64,000 bases of DNA from Streptomyces wuyuanensis (GCF_900103455.1 NZ_FNHI01000021.1:57676-121675); one strand, 5' to 3'. Positions 7,382-16,085 are shown, counted from the stretch's first letter. Program-made: numbers and translations. Notes: generated by a model from the sequence alone, not told the origin.

Positions 7382-8413
7382 CTACTCGACCAGGTGGCCC
7401 CTGAGGTCGGCGAGGACCTCCTCGGCGGCGGTGACCCCGAGGCCGAGGTACCAGGTCTCGTCCGGGACGTCCTTGGCCCGGCCGCTCCCGACCGCCTTCA
7501 GGTTCTTCCAGAGCGGGTTGGACCGGGCGGTGTCGCGCTTGGTCTTGGCCGGGTCGCCGTAGACGCCGGTGAAGATCCAGTCGGCGTCGGCCTCGTCGAT
7601 CTTCTCCGGACTGATCTCCGTGGCCAGGTCCTCGATCTGCTGGTTCGCGGGCCGCGGCAGACCGGCGTCGTCGAGGATCGTGCCGATGAAGGAGGCCTTG
7701 GCGTACAGGCGGATCCGGTCCGGCATGTAGCGGACCATCGAGACGGTCGGCTTGTCCGCGCCGATGTCGGTCCCGAGACGTACGGCGTTCTTCTCGTACG
7801 CGTCGAGCTTGGCCTCGGCGGCCGCCGTGCGGTCCAGGGCGGCCGCGTTGAGGAGGTAGTTCTCCTTCCACGTGAAGCCGGGGCGGATGGAGAAGACGGT
7901 CGGAGCGATCTGCGAGAGCTCCTTGTACTTGTCGGCGGCGCGGAGCCGGCTGCCGAGGATCAGATCGGGCTTGAGCTGCGCGATGGCCTCGAGGTTGAGG
8001 TTGTTGATGGTGCCGACGCTCCTGGGGCTTCCGGCGTCCTTCTTCAGGTACGAGGGGATGCCGTCGTCGCCCTCGGCCGGGGCGTAGCCGACAGGCTCGA
8101 CGCCGAGGGAAACAACGTTGTCAAGCTCACCGACGTCGAGGACGACAACGCGCTTGGGGGCGGCCTTCAGTTCGGTGGTGCCCATGGCGTGGGTGAGCGT
8201 GCGCGGGAACTCGCCGGCGTTCGCGTCCGTGCCCATCGCCGCGGTCTTCGCCGCGGCGTCCCCGAAGTCCTTGCCGCCCTGCGCGACGGACTTCTTGCCG
8301 CTGTCGTCGGCCTTGGTCTTCCCGGCGCCGTCCCCGCCGCTTCCGCAGGCCGCGAGGGTGAGCGCGGCGGCGAGGGAGACGGCGGCGACGGTGCCGCGGC
8401 GGCGTGGGGACAT
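7382..8413 (-). CDS. iron-siderophore ABC transporter substrate-binding lipoprotein
   Basis: 343 residues from ATG 8413, with AGGAG seven bases upstream. A twin-lobed FecB/FhuD-type binding protein: signal peptide with lipobox LTLAAC (C23), then the conserved start of lobe 1 (APKRVVVLDVGELDNVVSLGVEPVGYAP) and the LNLEAIAQLKPDLILGS motif. It would sit on the outer face of the membrane and pass ferric siderophore to a permease/ATPase encoded elsewhere; no permease is adjacent, so it is an orphan binding protein. An iron-box sequence at 8488-8506 implies repression by a DmdR/IdeR-type regulator when iron is plentiful. Confidence 0.92.
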   Translation of the reverse strand: MSPRRRGTVAAVSLAAALTLAACGSGGDGAGKTKADDSGKKSVAQGGKDFGDAAAKTAAMGTDANAGEFPRTLTHAMGTTELKAAPKRVVVLDVGELDNVVSLGVEPVGYAPAEGDDGIPSYLKKDAGSPRSVGTINNLNLEAIAQLKPDLILGSRLRAADKYKELSQIAPTVFSIRPGFTWKENYLLNAAALDRTAAAEAKLDAYEKNAVRLGTDIGADKPTVSMVRYMPDRIRLYAKASFIGTILDDAGLPRPANQQIEDLATEISPEKIDEADADWIFTGVYGDPAKTKRDTARSNPLWKNLKAVGSGRAKDVPDETWYLGLGVTAAEEVLADLRGHLVE

Positions 8414-8487
8414 CGGTGCTCCTGCGGTTTCGGAGAGGGACACGAGAACTACGAGAAGGGGACACAAGCGGACTGGGACAGTCCGAC

Positions 8488-8506
8488 TTAGGTCCGCCTT
8501 ACCTTA
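8488..8506. promoter_or_regulatory. iron box (DmdR/IdeR-type operator)
   Basis: TTAGGTCCGCCTTACCTTA matches 14 of 19 positions of the DtxR/DmdR consensus TTAGGTTAGGCTCACCTAA, with both outer half-sites retained. It lies 75 bases upstream of the siderophore-binding lipoprotein start and about 140 bases before the divergent gene at 8648. Confidence 0.75.
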
Positions 8507-8647
8507 GCCCCCGCCCCCTGGAGCACAACGGCCACCCCTCCCTCAGGCAAATACGGATTCGGCCACCCTTATGTGTGAAGTGGGCCGACTCGCAGTGTTC
8601 GGCTGGAAGTGCGAAAACTAGCTTCGGTGGCCGGAGGTGACCATCCG

Positions 8648-9802
8648 ATGACAGCGTGTGCCATCGAGGAAGCAGCGGAGCACGAGGCCGTACGGCCCGC
8701 CCCGCGGGCGGCGCTCACGGTCGGCGCGGGCGGCAGCTACGCTGCGCGGCTCGCAGGCGAGGGGGACGCCCTCTTCGCCGAGCGGTGGACGCTCGACGGT
8801 CCCGAGCCGTACGCGGTGCCGCTGCCGCTCGGCCAGCCCGAGGAGCCCGACACGGAACTGGTCCCGCTGGACGACGGCCGGGTGCTGGTCCACCGGCGGG
8901 TCGCGGGGCTCCGCTCGTTCTCCCTGCTCTATCCGACGGGCCCGGGCACGGGCGAACTGCCCCTGGGTTCCGTGGAGTCGGCGGAGCTGCGGCTGCTGCC
9001 GCCGCCGCCGGACGGCACCTGCGCCTATGCGCTGGCGCCGGGCGGGAGCTCGACCGCCGTGTGGCTGGTGGCGGGCGGGGCGTTCGGGCCCGAGCGGGTG
9101 GCGGAGGTGCCCGGCCGCTGTTCGGGCGGGGTGTGGCTGGACCGCACGGGCCGGATGCTGGCGCTGGACCGCGAACTGGACGGGATCACCAAGGCGGTGG
9201 TGGTCGATCTGGAGCGGGGCGGCGAGGTGGCCCCGCTGCTGCAGATCACGGACGAGAGCAACGACCGGCTGCTGCTCGCCGACGCGGAGAGCGGGCTGCT
9301 GATGATCCGCTCGGACGCGGCGGGCCACGACCGGCTGGGCTGGGGGGTGCTCGGGAGCCTGCAGCCCGCGCGGTTCCCGGAGTGCCTGAGGCTGCCCGAC
9401 GCGGCGGTGACGCCCTTCGCGATCCAGCCGGGGCGGGTGCTGATACCGGAGAGCTGCGCGGTGGCGCTGCGGATCGACGCGGCGGCCGGCACATGGGTCG
9501 GGGTCTGGCGGCCGGCCGGGCGCCGCCTGCACCAACTCCCCGCCCCCGAAGGGTGGCTGGCGGGATCGGGGCAGTGGACCCGGGAGGGGGTGCTTCAACT
9601 GCCGTGCACGACGCCGGCGGTGGCGTGCGCGGTGGCCCGGTTGGAGCCTCCCGCGGACCCCCTTCCGCCCGGGCCTGCCACAGAACCGGCACAACCGGAA
9701 TGCGCAGGTGGGGAACCGTACGGCGGTGCGGGAAGTCCTGCCATGTGCAGACCCGTGCCGTTGCAGCAGGCGCCTCTCACGGTGCGTGCGGCACGCGGTT
9801 AG
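8648..9802 (+). CDS. conserved hypothetical protein, possibly beta-propeller-like
   Basis: 384 residues from ATG 8648, chosen for the strong GGAGGTGA at 8633-8640; an upstream ATG at 8609 lacks a site. There is no signal peptide or membrane segment. The chain is rich in short beta-strand pairs with Gly/Asp turns (ELVPLDDGRVLVHRR, GGVWLDRTGRMLALDREL, EVAPLLQITDESNDRLLLAD), repeated at roughly 45-residue spacing, suggestive of a beta-propeller. I cannot name a family. It is divergent from the iron-regulated binding protein, and the shared 230-base intergenic region contains the iron box, so co-regulation by iron is possible but unproven. Confidence 0.75.
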   Translation: MTACAIEEAAEHEAVRPAPRAALTVGAGGSYAARLAGEGDALFAERWTLDGPEPYAVPLPLGQPEEPDTELVPLDDGRVLVHRRVAGLRSFSLLYPTGPGTGELPLGSVESAELRLLPPPPDGTCAYALAPGGSSTAVWLVAGGAFGPERVAEVPGRCSGGVWLDRTGRMLALDRELDGITKAVVVDLERGGEVAPLLQITDESNDRLLLADAESGLLMIRSDAAGHDRLGWGVLGSLQPARFPECLRLPDAAVTPFAIQPGRVLIPESCAVALRIDAAAGTWVGVWRPAGRRLHQLPAPEGWLAGSGQWTREGVLQLPCTTPAVACAVARLEPPADPLPPGPATEPAQPECAGGEPYGGAGSPAMCRPVPLQQAPLTVRAARG

Positions 9803-9906
9803 ACTCTGCGGCCGGGGGCTACGCAGCCGCACCGTACGGATGCCGACGGTGACGGCTCCCCCGGTGACACCACATTGGCGATGGAACAACGGGGTGAATT
9901 TCCCAC

Positions 9907-10077
9907 ATGTCTGAGGCCCGAACCGACACGACCCAGGCGCGTCCGCAGGGAGCGGCCGCGAACCAGGCCGAGGCCGTCGGCTCCGGCAAGCACCGGGGCG
10001 GTGCCGCTGCTTCGGAGGACACGACGTCTGCGGCACACGGCCGGCACCGCCGCCCGACGAAGGGCGAGGCGGCGTAG
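9907..10077 (+). CDS. small hydrophilic hypothetical protein (56 aa)
   Basis: ATG 9907 follows GGGGTGA at about nine bases. The product is 56 residues, highly polar and probably disordered, rich in Ala, Thr, Gly and Arg and ending HGRHRRPTKGEAA. It has its own upstream region of about 100 bases and is followed 23 bases later by a very strong terminator hairpin, which supports a real transcript. Function is not recognised. Confidence 0.6.
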   Translation: MSEARTDTTQARPQGAAANQAEAVGSGKHRGGAAASEDTTSAAHGRHRRPTKGEAA

Positions 10078-10099
10078 CAGCGCCGCGAGGCGCCATCGG

Positions 10100-10144
10100 G
10101 TGCGGGAGGGCCGCCACGGGAGCTCCGTGGCGGCCCTCCCGCAC
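10100..10144 (+). terminator. strong intrinsic terminator hairpin
   Basis: Perfect 20-base inverted repeat (arms 10100-10119 and 10125-10144) around a GAGCT loop, without a U-tail as is usual in Streptomyces. It ends the small gene at 9907-10077. Confidence 0.85.
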
Positions 10145-10207
10145 GTCCGCGTCGGGCCTGCCCGCGTAGGGCCGGGGCGGCACACCGGCGCGGCCGGCGG
10201 GCCGGCC

Positions 10208-10280
10208 GCCGGGCTGGGACGGGTCGCGCTGGGCCGGGGCCAGGCGTGTCCGCGCCGGGCTGGGCCGGGTCGCGCTGGGC
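10208..10280. repeat. imperfect 46-base direct repeat in intergenic DNA
   Basis: A 27-base block (GCCGGGCTGGG...) at 10208-10234 recurs at 10254-10280 with one mismatch. The 219-base gap 10145-10363 contains nothing else I can identify. Confidence 0.7.
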
Positions 10281-10363
10281 TCGGCATGGTCGGCCTGCAC
10301 GCGGCCGGTTCGAGCCAGGCCTGTCCGCGCGGCCTGCGCGCGCGGCCGGGGTCGGCCAGGTGG

Positions 10364-11305
10364 CTACGCCCGCTTCAGCGACAGCACCTCCGTGGCGGCG
10401 AAGGTCTCGTCCGGCGCCCGGTCCGCGTAGTACGGGCCGAGGACCCCGTCCAACTCCTCGTACGAGAAGGTCTCCTTGGCCGAGTCGAACTGCGCCGCGA
10501 CCCTCGGGCGGTCGACGACCGCGACCATGCCGCCGTGGACGACGAGGAGCTGTCCCGTGATACGGGACGCGGCCGGCGACGCCAGATAGCCGACGAGCGG
10601 GGCGACGTGTTCCGGGGCGAGCGGGTCGAGTTCGCCGTGCGCCGGTTCGCCGAATCCCGCGAAGACGTCCTCGGTCATGCGCGTACGGGCCCGGGGGCAG
10701 ATCGCGTTCGCGGTGACCCCGTACTTCCGCAGCGCCAGCGCCGTCGAGGTGGTCAGGCCGACGATGCCGCCCTTGGCCGCGGCGTAGTTGGGCTGACCGG
10801 CGGAGCCCGCGAGGAACGCCTCGGAGGAGGTGTTGACGACCCGGCCGTAGACCGGGCCGCCCGACGCCTTGGAGCGTTCGCGCCAGTGCGCCGAGGCGAA
10901 GTGGGTGGTGTTGAAGTGGCCCTTGAGGTGGACCCGGATCACCGAGTCCCACTCGTCCTCGCTCATCGAGAAGACCATCCGGTCCCGCAGGATGCCCGCG
11001 TTGTTCACGAGGACGTCGAGCTTGCCGTACGTGTCGGTGGCCAGCGCGACGAGGCCGCGAGCCGCCTCGAAGTCCGAGACGTCGCCGGTGTGGGCGACCG
11101 CCCGGCCGCCCGCCGCCCGGATCTCCTCCGCGACCCGCTCGGCGGGCGCGGTGGACGCCTCGCCCGATCCGTCTCGCCCCGGCTGCCCGTAGTCATTGAC
11201 GACGACCGCCGCGCCGAGCCGGGCGAGTTCGAGAGCCTCGGCCCGGCCGAGGCCGCGGCCCGCACCCGTGACGACCGCGGACAGGCCCTGGAGTGGGAGT
11301 GGCAT
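10364..11305 (-). CDS. SDR-family 3-hydroxyacyl-CoA dehydrogenase (Hsd4A-like)
   Basis: 313 residues from ATG 11305. Classical SDR motifs: TGAGRGLGRA for NAD binding, VNNAGILRDRM, and the Ser-Tyr-Lys triad in NTSSEAFLAGSAGQPNYAAAKGG. The long C-terminal part (DPLAPEHVAPLVGYLASPAA...GQLLVVHGG) and overall layout match mycobacterial Hsd4A (Rv3502c), which oxidises 24-hydroxy-sterol-CoA in side-chain beta-oxidation. It is the last gene of the maoC-adh-sdr operon, 10 bases after the alcohol dehydrogenase gene. A true steroid substrate is inferred, not shown. Confidence 0.85.
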   Translation of the reverse strand: MPLPLQGLSAVVTGAGRGLGRAEALELARLGAAVVVNDYGQPGRDGSGEASTAPAERVAEEIRAAGGRAVAHTGDVSDFEAARGLVALATDTYGKLDVLVNNAGILRDRMVFSMSEDEWDSVIRVHLKGHFNTTHFASAHWRERSKASGGPVYGRVVNTSSEAFLAGSAGQPNYAAAKGGIVGLTTSTALALRKYGVTANAICPRARTRMTEDVFAGFGEPAHGELDPLAPEHVAPLVGYLASPAASRITGQLLVVHGGMVAVVDRPRVAAQFDSAKETFSYEELDGVLGPYYADRAPDETFAATEVLSLKRA

Positions 11306-11315
11306 CGGGTTCCCC

Positions 11316-12392
11316 TCAGATCTCGATGCAGGTGCGCAGCGCCTCGCCCGTACGCATCTGGTTCAGGGCCTCGTTGATCTCCGCGAGCTGCACCCGGTGG
11401 GTGATGAGCGATTCCAGGTCGATCCGGCCGGCGCGCCAGAGCGCGATGGCCCGTTCGTAGGAGCGGAGTACATCGCCGCCGCCGTACATCGACGGCAGGA
11501 TCCGCTTCTCGTCGAAGAACAGCTCGAACATGTTGAGCTGGAGGAAGTCGTCCATCGCCCCGGCGCCGACGATGCACAGGGTCCCGCCGCGCCGGGTCGT
11601 CTCGTACGCCGTCCTCGCGGTGGCCGACTTGCCGACGACCTCGAAGACGCAGTCGAAGCCCTCGCCGCCGGTGATCCGCTGCTTGGCGTCGGTGAGCGCG
11701 TCCGGCGAGACGGCCTCGGTGGCGCCGAAGGCCAGCGCCGCCTCGCGCCGTGAGGCCACCGGGTCGACGGCGACGATCTGGGCCGCTCCCTGCACCCGGG
11801 CGCCCTGGATCGTGGAGATGCCGACGCCGCCGCAGCCGATCACGGCGACCGACGAACCGGCCTCCACCCTGGCGGTGTTGATGGCCGCGCCGAGCCCGGT
11901 GGTGACGCCGCAGCCGATGAGCGCCGCGATCTCGTACGGGACGTCGTCGGGGATCTGCACGGCGCAGCCGGCGTCGACGACGACCTCCTCCACGAAGGTG
12001 CCGGTCCCTGCGAAGCCGAAGACGTCGCCGCCGGGGCGCCTGAAGTTGGGCGTCCCGGCGTTCATGAATCCGGCGAGACAGAGCTGCGTCTGACCGCGCC
12101 GGCAGGCCGGGCAGCTCCCGCAGGCGGGCAGCCAGCACATCAGCACCCGGTCGCCCGGCTTGACGGCGGTCACGCCGTCACCGACGTCGAGCACCTCCCC
12201 GGCGCCCTCGTGGCCGGGGATGAACGGCGCCGGCTGCGGCAGCACACCGCTCATCGCGGAGACGTCCGAATGGCACAGCCCGGTCGCCCTGACCCGGATC
12301 CTCACCTTGCCGGGGCCGAAGCCCACCGCCTCGACGTCGTCGAGGACGTCGAGCTTGTCCTGGCCGATCTCGTGCAGTACGGCAGCGCGCAT
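11316..12392 (-). CDS. zinc-dependent alcohol dehydrogenase (MDR family)
   Basis: 358 residues from ATG 12392, with a GGGGGC ribosome site. Catalytic zinc ligands C40, H61 and E62 (GLCHSD and GHEGAGEV); structural zinc cysteines C91, C94, C97 and C105 (CGSCPACRRG...C). NAD-binding GCGGVG is present. This is the class III-like, AdhD/Rv3086-type branch. In the sterol pathway such enzymes oxidise the 26-alcohol made by CYP125 to the aldehyde, which fits the neighbouring KstR-box operon and the aldehyde dehydrogenase at 39910. The substrate is inferred from context. Confidence 0.88.
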   Translation of the reverse strand: MRAAVLHEIGQDKLDVLDDVEAVGFGPGKVRIRVRATGLCHSDVSAMSGVLPQPAPFIPGHEGAGEVLDVGDGVTAVKPGDRVLMCWLPACGSCPACRRGQTQLCLAGFMNAGTPNFRRPGGDVFGFAGTGTFVEEVVVDAGCAVQIPDDVPYEIAALIGCGVTTGLGAAINTARVEAGSSVAVIGCGGVGISTIQGARVQGAAQIVAVDPVASRREAALAFGATEAVSPDALTDAKQRITGGEGFDCVFEVVGKSATARTAYETTRRGGTLCIVGAGAMDDFLQLNMFELFFDEKRILPSMYGGGDVLRSYERAIALWRAGRIDLESLITHRVQLAEINEALNQMRTGEALRTCIEI

Positions 12393-12399
12393 GGTGCGC

Positions 12400-12545
12400 C
12401 CCCTTCGGGAGTCGGGCTTCGGTTCGGGCCTCGGGATCGGGCTGCGGGTCCGGGCTTCGGGTTCGGACTGGTGATCGGGGCCTCGTGATCGGGGCCTCGG
12501 AATCGGGCTGGGGGGTCGGAGACCTCGGGATCGGACCTCGCTGTT
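12400..12545. repeat. degenerate GC-rich short repeats between adh and maoC
   Basis: About eight loose copies of a CGGGxTCGGGxC unit fill the 176-base gap between two genes of one operon. Open frames run through it but give Pro/Arg/Ser strings, so it is not coding. Copy-number change by slippage is likely. Confidence 0.65.
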
Positions 12546-12568
12546 CAGGCGGCCGGGGTGCGCGTGCG

Positions 12569-13423
12569 TCAGGTGTGGTCGACGACGGTGTCCGCGAGCA
12601 CCGGTGCGTCGTCCCGCTCCACGGCCGTCACCGTCGCCTGGACGCGGCCCTCGCCGCCCCACATGCGGATGCGCAGGGTCTCGCCGGGGAACACCACTCC
12701 CGCGAAGCGGGTGGAGTACGAGCGGACGCGGGTGACGTCCCCGCCGAGGAGCGTGTCGACGATCGCCTTGAGCGTCATGCCGTACGTGCACAGGCCGTGC
12801 AGGATGGGCCGGTCGAAGCCCGCGAGCTTCGCGAACTCCGGGTCGGCGTGCAGCGGGTTCCAGTCACCGGAGAGCCGGTAGAGCAGGGCCTGGTCCTCGC
12901 GTACGGGCCGTTCGACGGTCCGGTCGGGTTCACGGTCCGGCTGCCCGGTGCCGACGGAGGGGCCGCGTTCGCCGCCGAAGCCGCCCTCCCCGCGCACGAA
13001 GATCTGAGCGTCGCTCGTCCACAGGGGCCCGTCCTCGTCCGCCGCTTCGGAACGCAGCACGAGGACCGCGGCCTTGCCCTTGTCGTAGACGGCGGCGACG
13101 CGGGAGGTGCTGGTGGCCCGGCCCCCGACGGGGATGGGGCGGTGGAGGGTGATCGACTGGCCGCCGTGCAGCACGGCGGCGAGGTCGACGTCGATGCCCG
13201 GGGCGGAGAGCCCGCCGACCACGCCCATTCCCGCTCCGGCGACGGTGGCGAAGCTGGGCAGCACGTGCAGCCGGGACTCGAGGGTGTAGCGCAGTTCGTC
13301 GGGATCGGTTGCCGGTATGCCGGCGCCGAGACCGAGGTGGTAGAGCTGGATGTCCTTGTGGTCCCAGCTGATCTCGGCGCTGCGGGGCTCCGCGGCGATC
13401 GCCTTGGCGGCATCGATGGGCAT
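12569..13423 (-). CDS. MaoC-family (R)-enoyl-CoA hydratase, Hsd4B-like
   Basis: 284 residues from ATG 13423, preceded by AAGGAGCAG. A double hot-dog protein with the hydratase-2 signature SGDWNPLHADPEFAKLAGF (catalytic D187 and H192) followed by PILHGLCTYG. The N-terminal half (DIQLYHLGLGAG, GKAAVLVLRSEA, RGEGGFGGERGP) matches mycobacterial Rv3538/Hsd4B, the hydratase of the cholesterol side-chain cycle. It is the first gene of the maoC-adh-sdr operon; a recognisable -35/-10 promoter, a perfect KstR-type box and a second palindrome lie directly upstream. Confidence 0.9.
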   Translation of the reverse strand: MPIDAAKAIAAEPRSAEISWDHKDIQLYHLGLGAGIPATDPDELRYTLESRLHVLPSFATVAGAGMGVVGGLSAPGIDVDLAAVLHGGQSITLHRPIPVGGRATSTSRVAAVYDKGKAAVLVLRSEAADEDGPLWTSDAQIFVRGEGGFGGERGPSVGTGQPDREPDRTVERPVREDQALLYRLSGDWNPLHADPEFAKLAGFDRPILHGLCTYGMTLKAIVDTLLGGDVTRVRSYSTRFAGVVFPGETLRIRMWGGEGRVQATVTAVERDDAPVLADTVVDHT

Positions 13424-13540
13424 GTGGATGCTGCTCCTTGGTTCCTTGGCTCCCGGAGGGAGTGGAAGACCTCGGTGCGGCCGTCCGCACCGTCGGCCGC
13501 ACCGAGGCCGTACGGGGCCGGCCGCTTCCACGAGCCTGTT

Positions 13541-13556
13541 CTAGAACGCGTTCTAG
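13541..13556. promoter_or_regulatory. KstR-type operator upstream of maoC operon
   Basis: CTAGAACGCGTTCTAG is a perfect 16-base palindrome and a full match to the KstR motif TnnAACnnGTTnnA. It sits between the predicted promoter (-10 at 13577-13572 on the minus strand) and the MaoC ATG at 13423, where bound repressor would block initiation or escape. Confidence 0.85.
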
Positions 13557-13571
13557 GCCGGTTGGCCCCTA

Positions 13572-13600
13572 TGTATAACGCACCCCCCATCACTTGTGAA
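13572..13600 (-). promoter_or_regulatory. sigma70-like promoter of maoC operon
   Basis: On the minus strand TTCACA (13600-13595) and TATACA (13577-13572) are separated by 17 bases, a close fit to the vegetative consensus. The predicted start near 13565 leaves a leader of about 140 bases before maoC. Confidence 0.65.
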
Positions 13601-13605
13601 GGCTA

Positions 13606-13620
13606 CTGACGCAACGTCAG
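13606..13620. promoter_or_regulatory. CTGACG-N3-CGTCAG palindrome (unassigned regulator)
   Basis: CTGACGCAACGTCAG, a perfect 6+6 palindrome with a 3-base centre, lies just upstream of the -35 of the maoC promoter. The same element recurs at 27352, 32312, 41422 and 51631. Confidence 0.75.
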
Positions 13621-13813
13621 ATCGGTGTGTCCGGGAGCCCTCCGGAGCCGGCGGGGACGCCGCCCAGGGGCCCGAGGGCGACCCCGGCGAGCGCCCGCAC
13701 GGCGACGCCTCCACGAGGCCCTTCCGGAGCGCCACCCGCATCCACCCGCATCCACCCCGACCCGAACGCACACACCCGGCGCTCGGCAGGCACTTCGGCC
13801 ATATCCTGATGTG

Positions 13814-14395
13814 ATGGACGAAATGCCCCACGATCGACGGTCCGGCAAGTCCGTCCGGGTTCTGCTCGCGGAGGACCAGGGGATGAGCGGCCCGCTCGCG
13901 ATGCTGCTCGGGATGGAAGAGGACATGGACGTCGTCGCGCAGGTGGCCGCGGGCGATGCCGTCGTCGACTCGGCGCTCGTCACCCGGCCGGACGTCGCCG
14001 TGCTGGACGTCGAACTGCCCGGTCTCAGCGGGCTGGACGCGGCAGCGCTCCTCCGGGACGAGGTGCCGGGCTGCCGGGTGCTGGTCATGACGACGTTCGC
14101 GAGGCCCGGCGCCCTGCGGCGCGCGCTGGAGGCCGGGGCGGCGGGGTTCGTCGTCAAGGACGCGCCGGTGGCGGAACTGGCCGACTCGATCCGCCGGGTG
14201 CTGCGCGGGGAGACGGTCGTCGACCCGGCACTGGCGGCGGCCGAGTCGGGAGCGACATGAGCCTCAGGCGCGCCGGGCACGTCCGGTGCGTCGGGCGCAC
14301 CACGCGCAGTCGGTGCGTCGGGCGCAGCCGACGCGTTGGGCGGGGAGCCGAGTCCGCCGACGCCGCGGGAGCGGGATGTGCGCGGCTGCACCTGA
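13814..14395 (+). pseudogene. NarL-type response regulator truncated by an in-frame stop
   Basis: ATG 13814 to TGA 14258-14260 gives 148 residues: a full CheY-like receiver (LLAEDQGMSGPLAML, phospho-acceptor region VAVLDVELPGLSG, MTTFARPG, and lysine in FVVKDAP) closely resembling actinobacterial DesR/NarL regulators. The LuxR-type DNA-binding domain is missing. Reading on in the same frame past the stop gives an Ala/Gly/Ser linker and then PTPRERDV, the usual first residues of that HTH domain, before a second stop at 14393. The rest of the domain is absent and no sensor kinase is adjacent. This is best read as a decayed regulator, though a stand-alone receiver could still be made. Confidence 0.75.
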
Positions 14396-14514
14396 GGGCC
14401 CGCGCCACATCTGAACCGGTCTCGGCGAGCGGCCGGCGCCGGGCCGGAGCCGGAGCCCGAACGGACCGGCGCCGGACCCCGTGCGGGCGTGGTCCCCGCG
14501 CCCGCGGCCCGTGT

Positions 14515-15969
14515 TCAGGCCTGGCGCACACGGTCCTTCGGCAGCCACAGCAGCATCATCAGCACGCCGCCCAACAGGATGCCCGTCCCGGTCCGGAAGG
14601 CCAGGGCGTACCCGGCCGTGAGCGCCTCGGGGGTCGTCGAGCCGCCGGTACGTGCCGCCGCCACCGTGGCGAGCACGGAGAGACCGAGCGCTCCGCCCAT
14701 CACCCGTGAGGTGTTGATCAGGCCGGAGACGAGGCCCGCGTCGCCCGGTGCGGCGCCCGAGGTGGCCAGGGAGGCGAGCGGCGTGCCGGCGAGGCCCGCA
14801 CCGGCCATCATCACGATACCCGGGAGCATGATCGCGGTCACGTACGAGCCGTGCGCGTCCATGGTGGACTGCCATCCGAAGCCGGCCGCGGACACCAGCA
14901 CCCCGAGCACGGCGACTTGGCGCGCACCGGCGACCCGCATCAGCCGCGGGGCGAACTTGGAGCCGAGGATGACCGCGAGCGAGCTGGGCATCAGGGCGAG
15001 CCCGGCGGCCAGGGGGCTGTAGTGCAGCACGTTCTGGGCGTAGAGCGTCATGAAGTACCACATGCAGAACATCGCCGCCCCACAGCTGAACATCGCGGCG
15101 TTCGCGGCGGACACGCCCCGCATCCGGAACAGCTTCAGCGGCATCAGGGGCGCCTTCGTGCGGGCCTCGACCGCGAGGAAGGCGCCGAGCAGGACGGGTC
15201 CTGCGGTCAGCGGCAGCAGGGTCGAGGGAGCGGTCCAGCCGTCCTGTTCGGTCTGGACGATGCCGTAGGCGAGCGTCGCGAGCCCGGCCGTGACGAGGAC
15301 GGCCCCCGGCAGGTCGAGCCGGCGCCGCTCCCCCGCGCGGCTCTCGCTGAGCCAGCATGCGCCGAGGCCGACGACGGCCGCGCCGATGGGCACGTTGATC
15401 AGCAGCGTCCAGCGCCAGGACAGGGTCTCGGTGAGCACTCCGCCGACGAGTCCGCCCGCCGCCCCGCCGCCCGCGCCGACGGCGGTCCAGGTGGCGATGG
15501 CCCGGGCACGGGCGGGGCCCTCCGTGACGGCCGAGGTGAGCAGCGTGAGCGTCGAGGGGGCGAGGACGGCCGCGCCCAGGCCCTGGCCGGCGCGCGCGGC
15601 GAGGAGTTGCCAGCCCTCCTGCGCGAGCCCGCCCGCCAGCGACGCGAAGGTGAACACCCCGAGCCCCACCAGGAACATCCGCTTGCGGCCGTACAGATCC
15701 CCCGCACGCCCGCCGAACAGCATGAAGCCGGCGACGACGATCGAGTACGCGTTGACGACCCACTGCAGCCCGGCGCTGCTCAGACCCAGGTCGGTCCGCA
15801 TCGACGGCAGCGCAGTGTTGACGACGGACACGTCCAGCACGACGAGGAACTGCCCGGCGCAGGCCGCCAGCACCACGGCCCACATGCGCTGCTGGGTGCG
15901 GTCGGGGCGCCCCGCTGCCGCTATGGCGGGGTCTGAGATGCCGGACGGGGCGCGGTGGGCGTGGGTCAT
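14515..15969 (-). CDS. MFS multidrug transporter, DHA2 (14-TM) family
   Basis: 484 residues from ATG 15969, chosen because GGGAG lies about ten bases upstream; ATG 15978 and GTG 15990 are in-frame alternatives. Motif A is seen as GGRAGDLYGRKRMFLVG, and motif C-like Gly-rich sequence as GPARARAIATWTAVGAGGGAAGGLVGG. Fourteen hydrophobic segments fit the EmrB/QacA proton-antiport group, which exports hydrophobic drugs or secondary metabolites. It converges on the decayed response regulator; no TetR or MarR partner is adjacent, so its substrate and control are unknown. Confidence 0.9.
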   Translation of the reverse strand: MTHAHRAPSGISDPAIAAAGRPDRTQQRMWAVVLAACAGQFLVVLDVSVVNTALPSMRTDLGLSSAGLQWVVNAYSIVVAGFMLFGGRAGDLYGRKRMFLVGLGVFTFASLAGGLAQEGWQLLAARAGQGLGAAVLAPSTLTLLTSAVTEGPARARAIATWTAVGAGGGAAGGLVGGVLTETLSWRWTLLINVPIGAAVVGLGACWLSESRAGERRRLDLPGAVLVTAGLATLAYGIVQTEQDGWTAPSTLLPLTAGPVLLGAFLAVEARTKAPLMPLKLFRMRGVSAANAAMFSCGAAMFCMWYFMTLYAQNVLHYSPLAAGLALMPSSLAVILGSKFAPRLMRVAGARQVAVLGVLVSAAGFGWQSTMDAHGSYVTAIMLPGIVMMAGAGLAGTPLASLATSGAAPGDAGLVSGLINTSRVMGGALGLSVLATVAAARTGGSTTPEALTAGYALAFRTGTGILLGGVLMMLLWLPKDRVRQA

Positions 15970-16085
15970 GAGCGTCATGCTCCCAGGCACCTGTTCATCC
16001 GTACATCCTGATTTCGACGGACGAGACCGGGGACTCCGGTCCTAGGTCGTGGCTGCCGAACCGCGCCGCCGGAGGCGTACGACGA

